Shown piece after piece: positions 8,999 to 18,210 of a stretch of DNA of 64,000 bases. The position numbers and the translations under genes are program-made. The DNA is from Paenibacillus ottowii (lineage in GTDB: Bacteria > Bacillota > Bacilli > Paenibacillales > Paenibacillaceae): positions 434,001-498,000 of the forward strand of contig NZ_VIJZ01000004.1 in NCBI RefSeq assembly GCF_006874425.1, given 5' to 3'. The notes beneath the pieces were generated by a model. That model was not told the origin of the DNA. It ran no database searches and saw only the letters and a program-made list of their open reading frames with translations. Position 1 is the stretch's first letter. Each line of letters begins with the position of its first letter.

Positions 8999-10102
8999 AT
9001 GTCAGAACTGGGTCAGCAATTAAAGGAGGCCCGGCTGCAAAAAGGATTGAGCCTTGACGATGTTCAGGAAATGACGAAGATACGCAAACGTTATTTGGAA
9101 GCCATTGAGACGGGCGATTACAAAGTGCTGCCGGGAAGCTTTTATGTCAGAGCTTTTATTAAAACATACGCCGAAACGGTCGGGTTGGATCCCGATGAGA
9201 TTCTGGAAGGGCATCAAAGCAATGTGCCTGAACCTGAACCGGAAGCAGTCATGGAGCCTGTTACACAGAAACGCTCCAGTCGTCCCGCGACGATTGGTAA
9301 TCTTAAATGGTTGCCTACAGCGTTAATGTGGCTTTTTCTAGTTCTCATTGTTGGGGTTATTTATGCTTATTGGGTGAGTAACAACCACTCCACTCCAAAA
9401 ACAGCAGAAAACACAACGCCGATTACAACACCAAGTACAACACCAAGTACAACACCAAGTACAACACCAAATACAACACCAAATACGTCTACTCCAAATA
9501 CAACTACGGCACAGCCGAATAATGGCCAGACGACGGCTCCAAATGGTGCTGGCGGGCAGACCCCTAGTACGGGGCAACCCGGGGAAACGCAGCCAGGGGG
9601 TACGGGAACTACGGATGCAACGACCCCAAATTCTGGTCAGCAGCCGAATACAACCACGCCAGCGCAGGGAGTAACTGTGGCCCAGGACGGTAAGCAAGGC
9701 AAAACGACGATCTTTAAAGTCTCCAGCGCAACAGGGGGCACCGTCAAGGTTGATATTAAAGCAACGGGCGAAAGCTGGCTTGAGGTGTATAAGGGACAAA
9801 ATTCTCGTGGAGAAAAGCTGAGCTACGGTATGACCAAAAGCGGAGATGCCATGTCTTTCGATATTGGCCCGGAAGGTTTATATATCAAATCAGGGCGGTC
9901 TTCTGCCACGGATATTTCCGTTGCTGGTCAACCGATAACAGATAATAAATCGACGACTCGCGTGTTGATCCAGCAAGGAGAAGCTTCTTCGACTGGAGCG
10001 AGTGCCGGAATGACAGGCTCATCGACGGATTCTACAACAAATAGTAATACGGGTACTACACAAAGTGAGACAAATTCTAGTACAACTACTGTTGGGGAAT
10101 AA
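8999..10102 (+). CDS. rodZ: RodZ-type cell-shape protein (YmfM)
   Basis: A 367-residue RodZ-family protein that links MreB to the membrane elongation machinery. It has an N-terminal HTH_25 domain (about 5-75, LKEARLQKGLSLDDVQEMTK and YLEAIETGDYKVLPG), one transmembrane helix (about 105-127, LPTALMWLFLVLIVGVIYAY), a long Thr/Pro/Asn-rich extracytoplasmic linker (about 135-225) and a DUF4115 beta domain (about 230-325), then a Ser/Thr tail. AAGGAG precedes ATG 8999. The linker holds a 12-bp tandem repeat, so its length may vary between strains. Confidence 0.92.
   Translation: MSELGQQLKEARLQKGLSLDDVQEMTKIRKRYLEAIETGDYKVLPGSFYVRAFIKTYAETVGLDPDEILEGHQSNVPEPEPEAVMEPVTQKRSSRPATIGNLKWLPTALMWLFLVLIVGVIYAYWVSNNHSTPKTAENTTPITTPSTTPSTTPSTTPNTTPNTSTPNTTTAQPNNGQTTAPNGAGGQTPSTGQPGETQPGGTGTTDATTPNSGQQPNTTTPAQGVTVAQDGKQGKTTIFKVSSATGGTVKVDIKATGESWLEVYKGQNSRGEKLSYGMTKSGDAMSFDIGPEGLYIKSGRSSATDISVAGQPITDNKSTTRVLIQQGEASSTGASAGMTGSSTDSTTNSNTGTTQSETNSSTTTVGE
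9425..9484 (+). repeat. Five tandem 12-bp units in rodZ
   Basis: ACAACACCAAGT occurs three times in a row, followed by two copies of the variant ACAACACCAAAT. They encode TTPS/TTPN repeats in the RodZ linker. The unit is a multiple of three, so copy-number change keeps the frame. Confidence 0.9.
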
Positions 10103-10186
10103 ATGCCTTAGTGCGAGGAGATACTAATGACTGTAATTTTTGGAAAGTCAGTCATTTCATTTTCCGCAAAGTGAGGTGTATACGTT

Positions 10187-10351
10187 ATGACCGTCAGCTG
10201 GATTGTGACTGGGCTCGGGATAATTGTCAGTTTACTGGGCTATTATCTAACTCCGAATGCTTGGGGCTATGGCATATTGGGCTTTGGTCTTGCTCACATT
10301 GTGCTTGGAATTTTAGATATGTTTAGAAATCCAACGCGAAGCCACTATTAG
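10187..10351 (+). CDS. Small two-helix membrane protein
   Basis: A 54-residue protein starting MTVSWIVTGLGIIVSLLG and ending FRNPTRSHY. Two hydrophobic helices (about 4-20 and 27-44) are separated by a short YYLTPNAWG turn, and a positively charged tail should be cytoplasmic. GAGGTG sits nine bases before ATG 10187, and a terminator follows the stop closely, both supporting a real gene. I recognise no family. The gene lies between rodZ and the yajQ homologue. Confidence 0.7.
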   Translation: MTVSWIVTGLGIIVSLLGYYLTPNAWGYGILGFGLAHIVLGILDMFRNPTRSHY

Positions 10352-10374
10352 AAATGTTAAACTTCAATTGTATG

Positions 10375-10415
10375 AAAGGCGTTTTTGTCGGGGAACTGAC
10401 AAGGACGCCTTTTTA
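10375..10415 (+). terminator. Terminator after the small membrane protein gene
   Basis: AAAGGCGTTTTTGTC pairs with GACAAGGACGCCTTT, then TTTA. Confidence 0.85.
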
Positions 10416-10427
10416 GTGAACGGATTA

Positions 10428-10457
10428 TTGGATTTTTGTAAATGACTAGCCTATAAT
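10428..10457 (+). promoter_or_regulatory. Sigma-A promoter of the yajQ homologue
   Basis: TTGGAT, 18-bp spacer, TATAAT at 10452-10457; the ATG is 39 bp further on. Confidence 0.65.
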
Positions 10458-10495
10458 TAGATATTGAACTTTGTTGCGGAAAGGAAAGTGAAACG

Positions 10496-10987
10496 ATGGC
10501 TTCAGAAAATTCATTTGATATCGTCTCCAAAATGGATATGCAGGAGTTAACAAATGCGGTTCATCAGACGGAGCGTGAAATTGAAACGCGATTTGATTTC
10601 AAGGGGAGCAAAAGCAGCCTCAAGCTTGAGAAAGATGCCCTTACCATTGCATCTGAAGATGAATACAAGCTGAATGCGGTGATTGATATTTTGCAATCAA
10701 AGATGGTCAAACGAGGTCTATCCCTAAAAAATGTGGAATTTGGAAAATTGGAACCAGCTTCTTTAGGTTCAGTGCGTCAGCGTCTTTCGCTTAAGCAAGG
10801 GATTGATCAGGATAACGCCAAAAAAATTAATATCCTTATTCGGGATTCCAAGCTAAAAGTAAAAAGTCAGATTCAAGGTGATCAAATTCGAGTGACTGGA
10901 AAAAGCAGGGATGATTTACAGGCCATTATTCAATTACTGCGGAAAGCTGACCTGCCGTTGGAGCTTCAATTTACAAACATGAAATAA
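10496..10987 (+). CDS. YajQ-family nucleotide-binding protein
   Basis: A 163-residue YajQ (DUF520) protein, recognised by MASENSFDIVSKMDMQEL, the TEREIETRFDFKGSKSS segment and the C-terminal VTGKSRDDLQAIIQLLR. The family has two ferredoxin-like domains and binds nucleotides; a Xanthomonas member binds cyclic di-GMP. Its role in Firmicutes is not established. GGAAAGG precedes ATG 10496. It has its own promoter and stands alone. Confidence 0.9.
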   Translation: MASENSFDIVSKMDMQELTNAVHQTEREIETRFDFKGSKSSLKLEKDALTIASEDEYKLNAVIDILQSKMVKRGLSLKNVEFGKLEPASLGSVRQRLSLKQGIDQDNAKKINILIRDSKLKVKSQIQGDQIRVTGKSRDDLQAIIQLLRKADLPLELQFTNMK

Positions 10988-11048
10988 AGCTGTTTTTCTC
11001 TCATAGATTTTGTAGGAATAAACGTTGCTTGATGTGCAGCAGGTTATT

Positions 11049-11077
11049 TTGACATGCGTTTTGCACCATATTATACT
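11049..11077 (+). promoter_or_regulatory. Sigma-A promoter of pgsA
   Basis: TTGACA (11049-11054), 17-bp spacer, TATACT (11072-11077). This leaves a roughly 115-nt leader before the pgsA start. Confidence 0.75.
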
Positions 11078-11197
11078 TGTAACGAAAATGCAGACACTTT
11101 AGGTGTATAACGCTCGTCGAAAGCGATTTACATAGGATTGAATTCAATCCGAAAGCTGCCATTTGAATCAAGTACGATAATCAGGGGAGAGTGTGTT

Positions 11198-11785
11198 GTG
11201 AATTTACCCAACAGAATTACAATAACGCGGATTTGCCTTATCCCGGTGATGATGCTGGCTTTGCTGGTGGACTTTGATTTTTATCCGCCGCCGATTGAGA
11301 TTGGCGCTTTCAAGCTGCCTTATAATCAGCTGATTGCGGCTATCATTTTCCTTGTAGCAGCCAGCACAGATGGCCTTGACGGATATTTGGCTCGTAAAAA
11401 TAATATGGTCACCAATTTGGGCAAGCTGTTGGACCCCCTTGCTGATAAGCTGTTGGTAACTGCTATTTTGGTTTCTCTGGTAGAAATGGGAAAAGTTGAT
11501 TCCTGGGTTGTCGTTGTGATTGTCAGTCGTGAGTTTGCAGTTACGGGCTTAAGACAGATCGCCTTATTGGATGGCTCTGTGGTTGCTGCAAGCAATTGGG
11601 GAAAATTAAAGACGATCATCCAGATTGTTGCTATTGTAGCACTGCTTATCAATAATTTCCCGTTTGTTTTTCTGGGTATTCCGTTTGATTTAATAGCGAT
11701 ATGGGCAGCTGTGTTAATCACCATTTATTCGGGTATTGATTACTTTGTAAAGAATATCCATTTGCTGAGCTCCTCTAAAGTTTAA
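11198..11785 (+). CDS. pgsA: CDP-diacylglycerol-glycerol-3-phosphate phosphatidyltransferase
   Basis: A 195-residue integral membrane enzyme that makes phosphatidylglycerol phosphate, the committed step to phosphatidylglycerol. The CDP-alcohol phosphotransferase motif DG-x2-AR-x8-G-x3-D-x3-D is present (DGLDGYLAR and GKLLDPLADK). Several hydrophobic helices follow. I choose GTG 11198 (MNLPNRITITR), eight bases after AGGGGAGAG; an ATG at 11138 would add an unconserved extension. pgsA-cinA-recA is the usual order in Bacillales. Confidence 0.95.
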   Translation: MNLPNRITITRICLIPVMMLALLVDFDFYPPPIEIGAFKLPYNQLIAAIIFLVAASTDGLDGYLARKNNMVTNLGKLLDPLADKLLVTAILVSLVEMGKVDSWVVVVIVSREFAVTGLRQIALLDGSVVAASNWGKLKTIIQIVAIVALLINNFPFVFLGIPFDLIAIWAAVLITIYSGIDYFVKNIHLLSSSKV

Positions 11786-11801
11786 CAGGATAAATCTTAT
11801 G

Positions 11802-11836
11802 GAAACAGCAATAGAGGCTTAACTTATTGCTGTTTC
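11802..11836 (+). terminator. Hairpin between pgsA and cinA
   Basis: GAAACAGCAATA pairs perfectly with TATTGCTGTTTC (12 bp). The following T-run is weak (TTTG), so termination may be partial. Confidence 0.55.
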
Positions 11837-11871
11837 TTTGTATCATTCCCACATCATAGGAGGACGAATTG

Positions 11872-13140
11872 ATGAAAGCTGAAATCATTGCAGTAGGAAC
11901 AGAGTTATTACTTGGACAAATAGTAAATACAAATGCCCAATATTTATCACAAGAGCTGGCTGCCATCGGAATTGATGTATATTTTCAGACTGTAGTTGGC
12001 GATAACATGGATCGACTTCAGGAAGCGATACGACTTGCTCAGAAGCGTGCGGATATTATTTTGTTTTCTGGTGGGCTGGGACCAACTCAGGACGATTTGA
12101 CAAAAGATGCGATAGCGGCTGTACTAGGCCGAAAATTGCAAATAGACCGTCTTGCCATGGACAAGCTGGATCAGTTTTTCCGTAACCGCGGGGTAGAAAT
12201 GACTGAGAATAACCGTCGGCAGGCGCTTTCTATTGAAGGAGCCACTCCGCTTGAAAATGAGACAGGTTTGGCAATAGGGGATGCCATTGCACAGGACGGT
12301 AAATTTTATGTAGTTTTGCCCGGACCGCCTAAGGAACTTAAACCTATGTTTGCAAATCATGCCAAACCATGGTTGCTTCAGCAGGCATTGAGCGGTGAGG
12401 AGATGTCGATTTATTCGAAAATGCTAAAATTCGCAGGGATTGGTGAGTCAGCTCTTGAAACGCGCTTGTTAGATCTGATTCAATCCCAGACGGACCCCAC
12501 GATTGCTCCTTATGCCAAGGAAGGGGAAGTCACGATCCGTATTTCCACCAAGGCGGCCAGTGAAAGTGAAGCTTTAATTAAGCTGACGGCCACGGAAGTA
12601 CAAATTCAGCAACGTCTTTCCGAATATATGTATGCAAGTGAGGATGTTACGCTAGAGAAGGTTATTGTAGATTTAATGGCCAAACGCGGACTCACTGTGA
12701 GTGCGGCAGAAAGCTGCACAGGCGGTATGCTGATGGAACACATCACCTCTATACCTGGCAGTGCTGTTATGTTTCAAGGCGGAATCGTGTGTTATTCCAA
12801 TGAAATGAAGATGAAGTTGCTTAATGTGCCTTATGATTATTTGGAAGGGGATCATGCGCCAGGCGCAGTGAGCAAGGAAGTAGCTCTTGTGCTTGCAGAG
12901 CAGGCAAGAATGATCATGGACAGCGATTTTGGACTTTCAGTTACTGGTGTAGCTGGACCTGGATATTCTGAGCGGAAGCCAGTCGGCCTCGTGTATATTG
13001 GTATTGCTGAGCGCGACAAGGAAACAGAGGTATATGAGCTGAATTTGAGTGGTAACCGTGAGACTATCCGTTTGCGATCCGTCAAAGCGATCCTGTATAG
13101 ATTGTGGCGCCGATTGGTAGAGAACGAGAAACTCTCTTAA
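11872..13140 (+). CDS. cinA: CinA-family protein
   Basis: A 422-residue CinA. The N-terminal MoaB/MogA-like (COG1058) domain starts MKAEIIAVGTELLLGQIVNT and contains the FSGGLGPTQDD motif. The C-terminal domain has AAESCTGGMLMEHIT, typical of the NMN deamidase/PncC domain that recycles nicotinamide mononucleotide. This links it functionally to the NAD salvage genes near 25 kb. ATG 11872 is eight bases after AGGAGG. It precedes recA, as in many Firmicutes, but a terminator and a LexA-controlled promoter separate the two. Confidence 0.94.
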   Translation: MKAEIIAVGTELLLGQIVNTNAQYLSQELAAIGIDVYFQTVVGDNMDRLQEAIRLAQKRADIILFSGGLGPTQDDLTKDAIAAVLGRKLQIDRLAMDKLDQFFRNRGVEMTENNRRQALSIEGATPLENETGLAIGDAIAQDGKFYVVLPGPPKELKPMFANHAKPWLLQQALSGEEMSIYSKMLKFAGIGESALETRLLDLIQSQTDPTIAPYAKEGEVTIRISTKAASESEALIKLTATEVQIQQRLSEYMYASEDVTLEKVIVDLMAKRGLTVSAAESCTGGMLMEHITSIPGSAVMFQGGIVCYSNEMKMKLLNVPYDYLEGDHAPGAVSKEVALVLAEQARMIMDSDFGLSVTGVAGPGYSERKPVGLVYIGIAERDKETEVYELNLSGNRETIRLRSVKAILYRLWRRLVENEKLS

Positions 13141-13190
13141 TTATCGATGAGTTGTTTTAAAGAGATATTCATGATATAATCTTCTTATCG

Positions 13191-13231
13191 GAAGAACCGT
13201 TGCAAAGCCTTTTGCCAGCGGTTCTTTTTTC
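13191..13231 (+). terminator. Terminator between cinA and recA
   Basis: GAAGAACCGTTG pairs with CAGCGGTTCTTTTTT. Confidence 0.8.
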
Positions 13232-13282
13232 GTTTTAAGAGACAGTTGCAATTATAGAAGAGAGTTATAGGAAATAAAAAAA

Positions 13283-13296
13283 CGAATGTATGTTCG
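13283..13296 (+). promoter_or_regulatory. LexA (SOS) box of recA
   Basis: CGAATGTATGTTCG differs by two bases from the consensus CGAACATATGTTCG and keeps both CGAA and TTCG ends. It lies ten bases upstream of the recA -35. Confidence 0.85.
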
Positions 13297-13305
13297 AAAA
13301 AGTGC

Positions 13306-13334
13306 TTGGCAAGCGTGTCAAAACAAGGTATTAT
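13306..13334 (+). promoter_or_regulatory. Sigma-A promoter of recA
   Basis: TTGGCA (13306-13311), 17-bp spacer, TATTAT (13329-13334). The TTG at 13306 is in frame with recA, but it is the -35 and cannot be the translation start. Confidence 0.8.
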
Positions 13335-13365
13335 TAAAGTACAAACAATGAAGGATGTGAGTTTA

Positions 13366-14427
13366 TTGTCAGATCGTCGTGCTGCGCTGGATATGGCGCT
13401 CCGTCAAATAGAAAAGCAATTTGGTAAAGGTTCCATTATGAAGTTGGGTGAGTCTACTCACATGCAAGTGGAAACTATCCCCAGTGGTTCGATTGCTTTG
13501 GATATTGCGTTAGGAACGGGCGGCTTTCCAAGAGGCCGGATTATTGAAGTATATGGACCGGAATCTTCCGGTAAAACGACAGTAGCTCTTCATGCTATCG
13601 CAGAGGTGCAAAAAACAGGCGGACAAGCCGCCTTTATCGATGCCGAGCATGCGCTTGATCCGTCGTATGCGAGCAAGCTGGGCGTCAATATTGATGAGTT
13701 GTTACTATCGCAACCAGATACAGGTGAGCAGGCGCTGGAGATTGCCGAAGCTCTTGTGCGTAGTGGGGCAGTGGACATTATCGTCGTTGACTCTGTAGCG
13801 GCACTTGTACCGAAGGCAGAGATTGAAGGCGAAATGGGAGATTCCCATGTCGGTCTTCAAGCGCGCTTGATGTCACAGGCATTACGTAAGCTGTCTGGAG
13901 CTATTAATAAATCGAAAACTATTGCTATCTTTATCAATCAGCTCCGTGAAAAAGTAGGTGTTATGTTCGGTAACCCTGAAACTACACCGGGTGGACGTGC
14001 CTTGAAGTTTTACTCTACGGTACGTTTGGATGTTCGGCGTATCGAAAGCTTGAAAATGGGCAACGACATCGTGGGTAACCGTACACGTATTAAAGTCGTG
14101 AAGAATAAAGTCGCACCTCCTTTCCGTCAGGCTGAAGTGGATATTATGTACGGTGAGGGTATTTCCAAAGAAGGAAGCTTGATCGATATCGGTACGGAGC
14201 ACGACATTGTCGACAAGAGCGGAGCTTGGTATTCCTACGAAGGCGAGCGCCTGGGTCAGGGACGTGAGAATGCAAAGCAATTCTTGAAGGAAAATCCGAA
14301 CATTGCTAGTACGATCGAGCAAAAAATCCGCGTAGCTAGTAATTTGATTACAACCATTGCTCCACCGACAGAGGAAGAGTTGGCGCAGGAGGCCAAGGAA
14401 GAACAGGAATTGCTGGAGCTTGAATAA
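13366..14427 (+). CDS. recA: Recombinase RecA
   Basis: A 353-residue RecA, the strand-exchange ATPase and LexA coprotease. Walker [10 protein letters not shown] is near residue 67, followed by [12 protein letters not shown] and [21 protein letters not shown] (L2 region). The acidic tail ends [10 protein letters not shown] place the start at TTG 13366 ([21 protein letters not shown] follows) with AAGGATGTGAG upstream. This gives the normal family length and agrees with the promoter position. Confidence 0.98.
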   Translation: MSDRRAALDMALRQIEKQFGKGSIMKLGESTHMQVETIPSGSIALDIALGTGGFPRGRIIEVYGPESSGKTTVALHAIAEVQKTGGQAAFIDAEHALDPSYASKLGVNIDELLLSQPDTGEQALEIAEALVRSGAVDIIVVDSVAALVPKAEIEGEMGDSHVGLQARLMSQALRKLSGAINKSKTIAIFINQLREKVGVMFGNPETTPGGRALKFYSTVRLDVRRIESLKMGNDIVGNRTRIKVVKNKVAPPFRQAEVDIMYGEGISKEGSLIDIGTEHDIVDKSGAWYSYEGERLGQGRENAKQFLKENPNIASTIEQKIRVASNLITTIAPPTEEELAQEAKEEQELLELE

Positions 14428-14511
14428 GCTTGCCTGAGACTTCGCTTCTGATCTGTCATGTGAACTGTAGCCTAGGGATTATGGTACAGTCCGTTTAAAT
14501 AGCATGATTCT

Positions 14512-14543
14512 GATGCCCTGCACAGTTGTGCAGGGCATTTTTG
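14512..14543 (+). terminator. Terminator between recA and recX
   Basis: ATGCCCTGCACA pairs with TGTGCAGGGCAT, then TTTTT. Confidence 0.9.
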
Positions 14544-14637
14544 CATCAAATAAAGTCTGCTTTGTCAGCAGATTCTAACTTTTGCGCAGCAACTGATTGT
14601 AGGTTGCTTTCGTGAATTTCAAAGTGAGGGAAGCATA

Positions 14638-15387
14638 TTGCAGTTGGACGATAAGGATGAATACACTTCGGAAGAAAACAAAGAGCAAGGAATTTCTCTT
14701 TTTCCGGATCATGAGGAATTGATGATTACTAGAGTGGAGCAGGGACAGGGACGCAAGCGTGGGAGATACGTCATCCATTTTGGTCCATACTCACTGTCTG
14801 TGCTGGAAGATGTAATGATTAAGTACAACATGTTCAAGGGCACGTCATTCGTCAAAAAAGAACTAGAAGATATCGTTTTGGCAGATGAAAAGCAACAGGC
14901 TTATGTATATGCGCTGCGCTATTTGGGACAAAAGCCCCGTACATGTCAGGAAATTGCCCGGCGTTTAGCACAAAAGGATGTGGCTCAGATTGTTGTTGAT
15001 GAAATACTGGTCCGCCTGCAAAGGGAGAAGCTTGTTGATGATGATTTATACGCCCGTCAGTGGGCAAGACAGCGGATAACGAGCCAACGTAAGGGTAAGA
15101 TGTGGATCAGGCAGGAACTTCGTCAGAAAGGCATCTCTAAAGCCTCTATCGGGGAAGCGTTAGGTGAAATCACCGACAATGAGGAGTGGGAGAGTGCATT
15201 AACGGTCGGACGTAAGAAATGGAACCAGGTACGTGGTGATATAATGGATAAAAAAAGGAAGACATTCCCGTTTCTAATGAGACGCGGATATTCGGGAGAT
15301 ATAACACGCCGCGTAATCAATCATCTCTCTGCGGACGAGCAAGATGAAGCTTACGATGACGGGGAGTTATTGCATTGGGAGGAATAG
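14638..15387 (+). CDS. recX: Regulatory protein RecX
   Basis: A 249-residue RecX, which modulates RecA filaments. Recognised by repeated three-helix units: YALRYLGQKPRTCQEIARRL, the DDLYARQWARQRI segment and RQELRQKGISKASI. The first 70 residues are a Bacillales-type N-terminal extension. Start TTG 14638 follows GAGGG. It lies directly downstream of recA beyond a strong terminator, so some transcription may be independent. Confidence 0.92.
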   Translation: MQLDDKDEYTSEENKEQGISLFPDHEELMITRVEQGQGRKRGRYVIHFGPYSLSVLEDVMIKYNMFKGTSFVKKELEDIVLADEKQQAYVYALRYLGQKPRTCQEIARRLAQKDVAQIVVDEILVRLQREKLVDDDLYARQWARQRITSQRKGKMWIRQELRQKGISKASIGEALGEITDNEEWESALTVGRKKWNQVRGDIMDKKRKTFPFLMRRGYSGDITRRVINHLSADEQDEAYDDGELLHWEE

Positions 15388-15468
15388 TTTACGGTAGCTG
15401 AAGCTTTGGTTAAATGAGCCAGTTATTATATGAACAGTTGCACGGAGTCTACTAATGTTTGCATTCCC

Positions 15469-15498
15469 TTGACAATGCCATTTGTCAAATAATAAAAT
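15469..15498 (+). promoter_or_regulatory. Promoter of rny with overlapping inverted repeat
   Basis: TTGACA (15469-15474), 18-bp spacer, TAAAAT (15493-15498). TTGACAA (15469-15475) and TTGTCAA (15482-15488) form an inverted repeat covering the -35. The 355-base gap before rny contains this promoter and a long leader; I saw no other gene in it. Confidence 0.6.
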
Positions 15499-15742
15499 AT
15501 ATATGAAACGATATTTGTGGAGTGCCCTTTTTCCTTCCAAAAAAGTGGAGTCCACGGTAAAGTTCTCATCGCCAAATAACAAGTGATGCCGCTATGCCAG
15601 GCGGAATTGTACGTGTGAAAGCATGTGCATATGAAATGAAGCGACCTTGTGTCGTTATCTTAGTTTGACGATCAAAGTAAATGTGACAATTGCAAAAAGT
15701 CCCAAGGAATGCCTTGGAGGAACCAACGGGGAGGTGAACAGT

Positions 15743-17287
15743 ATGATGACTGCGATCTGGTTCGTTCTCGTTGCTGTAGCCGCGTTATTCTTTGGGTTCG
15801 GGATTGGTTATTTTATTCGCAAATCTATTGCAGAAGCTAAGATCTCCAGTGCGGAAGAAGCTGCCGCGCAAATCGTGGAGAACGCGAAAAAAGAGGCAGA
15901 AGCACTGAAGAAGGAAACGGTACTGGAAGCGAAAGATGAGATCCACCGCATTCGTGCCGAAGCTGAAAAAGAAACTCGTGAACGTCGTAATGAAATTCAA
16001 CGACAGGAACGAAGATTGCTGCAAAAAGAAGAATCGCTGGATAAAAAATTGGAATCGCTGGAACGTAAAGAAGAACAAGTGGCCAACAAAGAGAAACGAA
16101 TCGATGAAACCCAGCAGCAAATTGATTTGATTTACAAGAGCCAGGTAACTGAGCTGGAACGTATTTCCAATCTTACGATGGAGGATGCAAGAAGTATTAT
16201 TCTGACCAACGTAGAGCAGGAAGTTCGTCATGAAACAGCTCAGATGATTAAGGAAATCGAACAGCAGGCCAAAGAAGAAGCGGACAAAAAGTCTCGTGAA
16301 ATCATCACACTGGCCATCCAACGCTGTGCGGCAGATCATGTAGCAGAAACGACGGTTTCTGTTGTAACATTGCCGAACGAAGAAATGAAAGGCCGGATTA
16401 TCGGGCGCGAAGGCCGTAACATCCGTGCACTTGAAACCCTTACAGGGATCGACCTCATTATTGATGATACGCCGGAAGCTGTTATATTGTCCGGATTTGA
16501 TCCGATTCGTAGAGAGATTGCACGTACAGCTCTTGAGAAGCTCGTAGCGGACGGACGGATACATCCGGCTCGTATTGAAGAGATGGTGGAAAAATCCCGT
16601 AAAGAGGTGGACGAACGAATTCGTGAGTATGGTGAACAGGCCACTTTTGAAGTGGGTGTGCATAGCCTGCATCCGGATTTGATCAAGATCTTGGGACGAC
16701 TCAAGTTCCGTACGAGCTACGGACAGAACGTATTGAAGCACTCGATGGAAGTTGCATACTTGACAGGTCTGATGGCCGGGGAACTGGGCGAGGACGTTGT
16801 ACTGGCAAGACGGGCAGGTTTGCTGCATGACATCGGGAAGGCGCTGGATCACGAAGTGGAAGGATCACACGTTGAAATTGGCGTGGAACTGGCGAAGAAG
16901 TACAAGGAACATCCGGTCGTTATCAACAGCATTGCTTCACATCACGGCGACTGCGAAGCGACTTCAGTAATCGCCATGCTGGTCGGAGCAGCAGATGCTC
17001 TGTCAGCTGCAAGACCGGGAGCGCGTCGTGAAACGCTAGAGACGTATATCCGTCGTCTTGAGAAGCTGGAACGCATCTCCGAGTCTTTTGAAGGCGTTGA
17101 AAAATCATACGCAATTCAAGCTGGACGCGAAGTTCGTGTTATGGTACAGCCAGAGAAAATTGATGATGCGGAAGCATTCCGACTGGCTCGCGATATTACG
17201 AAAACGATTGAGAATGAACTGGATTATCCAGGACATATCAAGGTTACCGTTATTCGTGAGACCCGTGCGGTAGAATACGCAAAATAA
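15743..17287 (+). CDS. rny: Ribonuclease Y
   Basis: A 514-residue membrane-anchored endoribonuclease that initiates mRNA decay. It has an N-terminal transmembrane helix (about 3-25), a long charged coiled coil (about 30-200), a KH domain (about 210-275, [19 protein letters not shown]) and an HD domain (about 330-425) with [10 protein letters not shown] and [12 protein letters not shown] carrying the metal-binding HD pair. ATG 15743 follows GGGGAGGTGAACAGT; the frame is open further upstream, but this start gives the standard length. ymdB follows, as in B. subtilis. Confidence 0.97.
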   Translation: MMTAIWFVLVAVAALFFGFGIGYFIRKSIAEAKISSAEEAAAQIVENAKKEAEALKKETVLEAKDEIHRIRAEAEKETRERRNEIQRQERRLLQKEESLDKKLESLERKEEQVANKEKRIDETQQQIDLIYKSQVTELERISNLTMEDARSIILTNVEQEVRHETAQMIKEIEQQAKEEADKKSREIITLAIQRCAADHVAETTVSVVTLPNEEMKGRIIGREGRNIRALETLTGIDLIIDDTPEAVILSGFDPIRREIARTALEKLVADGRIHPARIEEMVEKSRKEVDERIREYGEQATFEVGVHSLHPDLIKILGRLKFRTSYGQNVLKHSMEVAYLTGLMAGELGEDVVLARRAGLLHDIGKALDHEVEGSHVEIGVELAKKYKEHPVVINSIASHHGDCEATSVIAMLVGAADALSAARPGARRETLETYIRRLEKLERISESFEGVEKSYAIQAGREVRVMVQPEKIDDAEAFRLARDITKTIENELDYPGHIKVTVIRETRAVEYAK

Positions 17288-17298
17288 AAGCATTTCAA

Positions 17299-17335
17299 TG
17301 AAAAGTGGCCGCTGCTTGTAGGGCCACTTTTCATT
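17299..17335 (+). terminator. Terminator between rny and ymdB
   Basis: AAAAGTGGCC pairs with GGCCACTTTT; the T-run is short, so readthrough into ymdB is possible. Confidence 0.75.
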
Positions 17336-17363
17336 ATGTAAGGCAGACTAGGGAGGGTTTTCT

Positions 17364-18158
17364 ATTAACGTATTATTTATTGGAGACATCGTCGGCAGTG
17401 TAGGCAGAAAGGCACTGAGGGAGAATCTGCCTTCGCTTAAATCAAAATACAACCCGCATGTTATTATCGTGAACGGAGAAAACGCAGCTTCGGGAAGAGG
17501 GATCACTCAAGCCATCGCCAGAGAGTTTTTTGATTGGGGCGTTCATGGGATAACAATGGGGAATCATACCTGGGACAATAAGGAAATATTTGATTTTATA
17601 GATGATGAGCCGCGGATTATCCGTCCGGCTAACTTTCCACCAGGGACACCAGGTCGGGGTTATACTGTGGTAAAAGGTGGTGGGAAGGAACTAGCCATTG
17701 TTAATCTGCAAGGTAGAACCTTCTTGCCGGCTATTGACTGTCCATTTCGTGCAGCGGATGATATTGTAGACGAGCTGCGCAAAAAGCATAAACATATTCT
17801 AGTAGACTTTCACGCTGAAGCCACCTCCGAAAAAATTGCTATGGGTTGGCATCTGGATGGACGTGCATCCATCGTGGTAGGGACACATACACACGTACAG
17901 AGTAATGACGATACGATTTTGCCACACGGAACTGCGTATCAGACAGATGCGGGGATGGTAGGCCCTTATGAGGGTGTGCTCGGTATGCAGAAAGAGGCTG
18001 TACTACAGAAATTCCAGACCCAGCTTCCAGTACGCTTCCAGGTGGACATGGGCAAATGGCACTTTCACGCCATTAGCGTAGAACTCAATGATCACGATGG
18101 GAAAGCTCGCAAAATTGAGAAAATCAGACTTAAAGAAGATGAATGGCGGATGGATTAA
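17364..18158 (+). CDS. ymdB: Metallophosphoesterase YmdB, apparently starting at ATT
   Basis: A 264-residue YmdB/TIGR00282 cyclic-nucleotide phosphodiesterase that affects biofilm and motility decisions in B. subtilis. Metal-binding motifs are GD in NVLFIGDIVGS, NGENAA, MGNHTWDNKE and GTHTHVQ. The conserved N-terminus has no ATG, GTG or TTG: after the in-frame stop at 17349 the first candidate is ATT 17364, six bases after GGGAGGG. The first conventional start, GTG 17469, would remove the GD motif and 35 residues. ATT is therefore the most likely initiator, giving exactly the B. subtilis length (264). It follows rny. Confidence 0.9.
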   Translation: MNVLFIGDIVGSVGRKALRENLPSLKSKYNPHVIIVNGENAASGRGITQAIAREFFDWGVHGITMGNHTWDNKEIFDFIDDEPRIIRPANFPPGTPGRGYTVVKGGGKELAIVNLQGRTFLPAIDCPFRAADDIVDELRKKHKHILVDFHAEATSEKIAMGWHLDGRASIVVGTHTHVQSNDDTILPHGTAYQTDAGMVGPYEGVLGMQKEAVLQKFQTQLPVRFQVDMGKWHFHAISVELNDHDGKARKIEKIRLKEDEWRMD

Positions 18159-18210
18159 GTTTTTTGCGAGCTGCTTAAGGAAAGAATAAGGAAAACTGTC
18201 ACCAAAAAGC

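Noticed and set aside
10111..10326. 71-codon frame overlapping the small membrane protein
   Set aside because: Out of frame with the 54-residue protein that has the better RBS and a sensible two-helix sequence.
13140..13366. Small gene between cinA and recA
   Set aside because: The interval is filled by a terminator, LexA box and promoter; no frame with an RBS.
15785..16852. Long open frame antisense to rny (355 codons)
   Set aside because: It lies entirely opposite the certain RNase Y gene, has no RBS and encodes a Phe/Cys-rich sequence typical of a reversed charged coiled coil.
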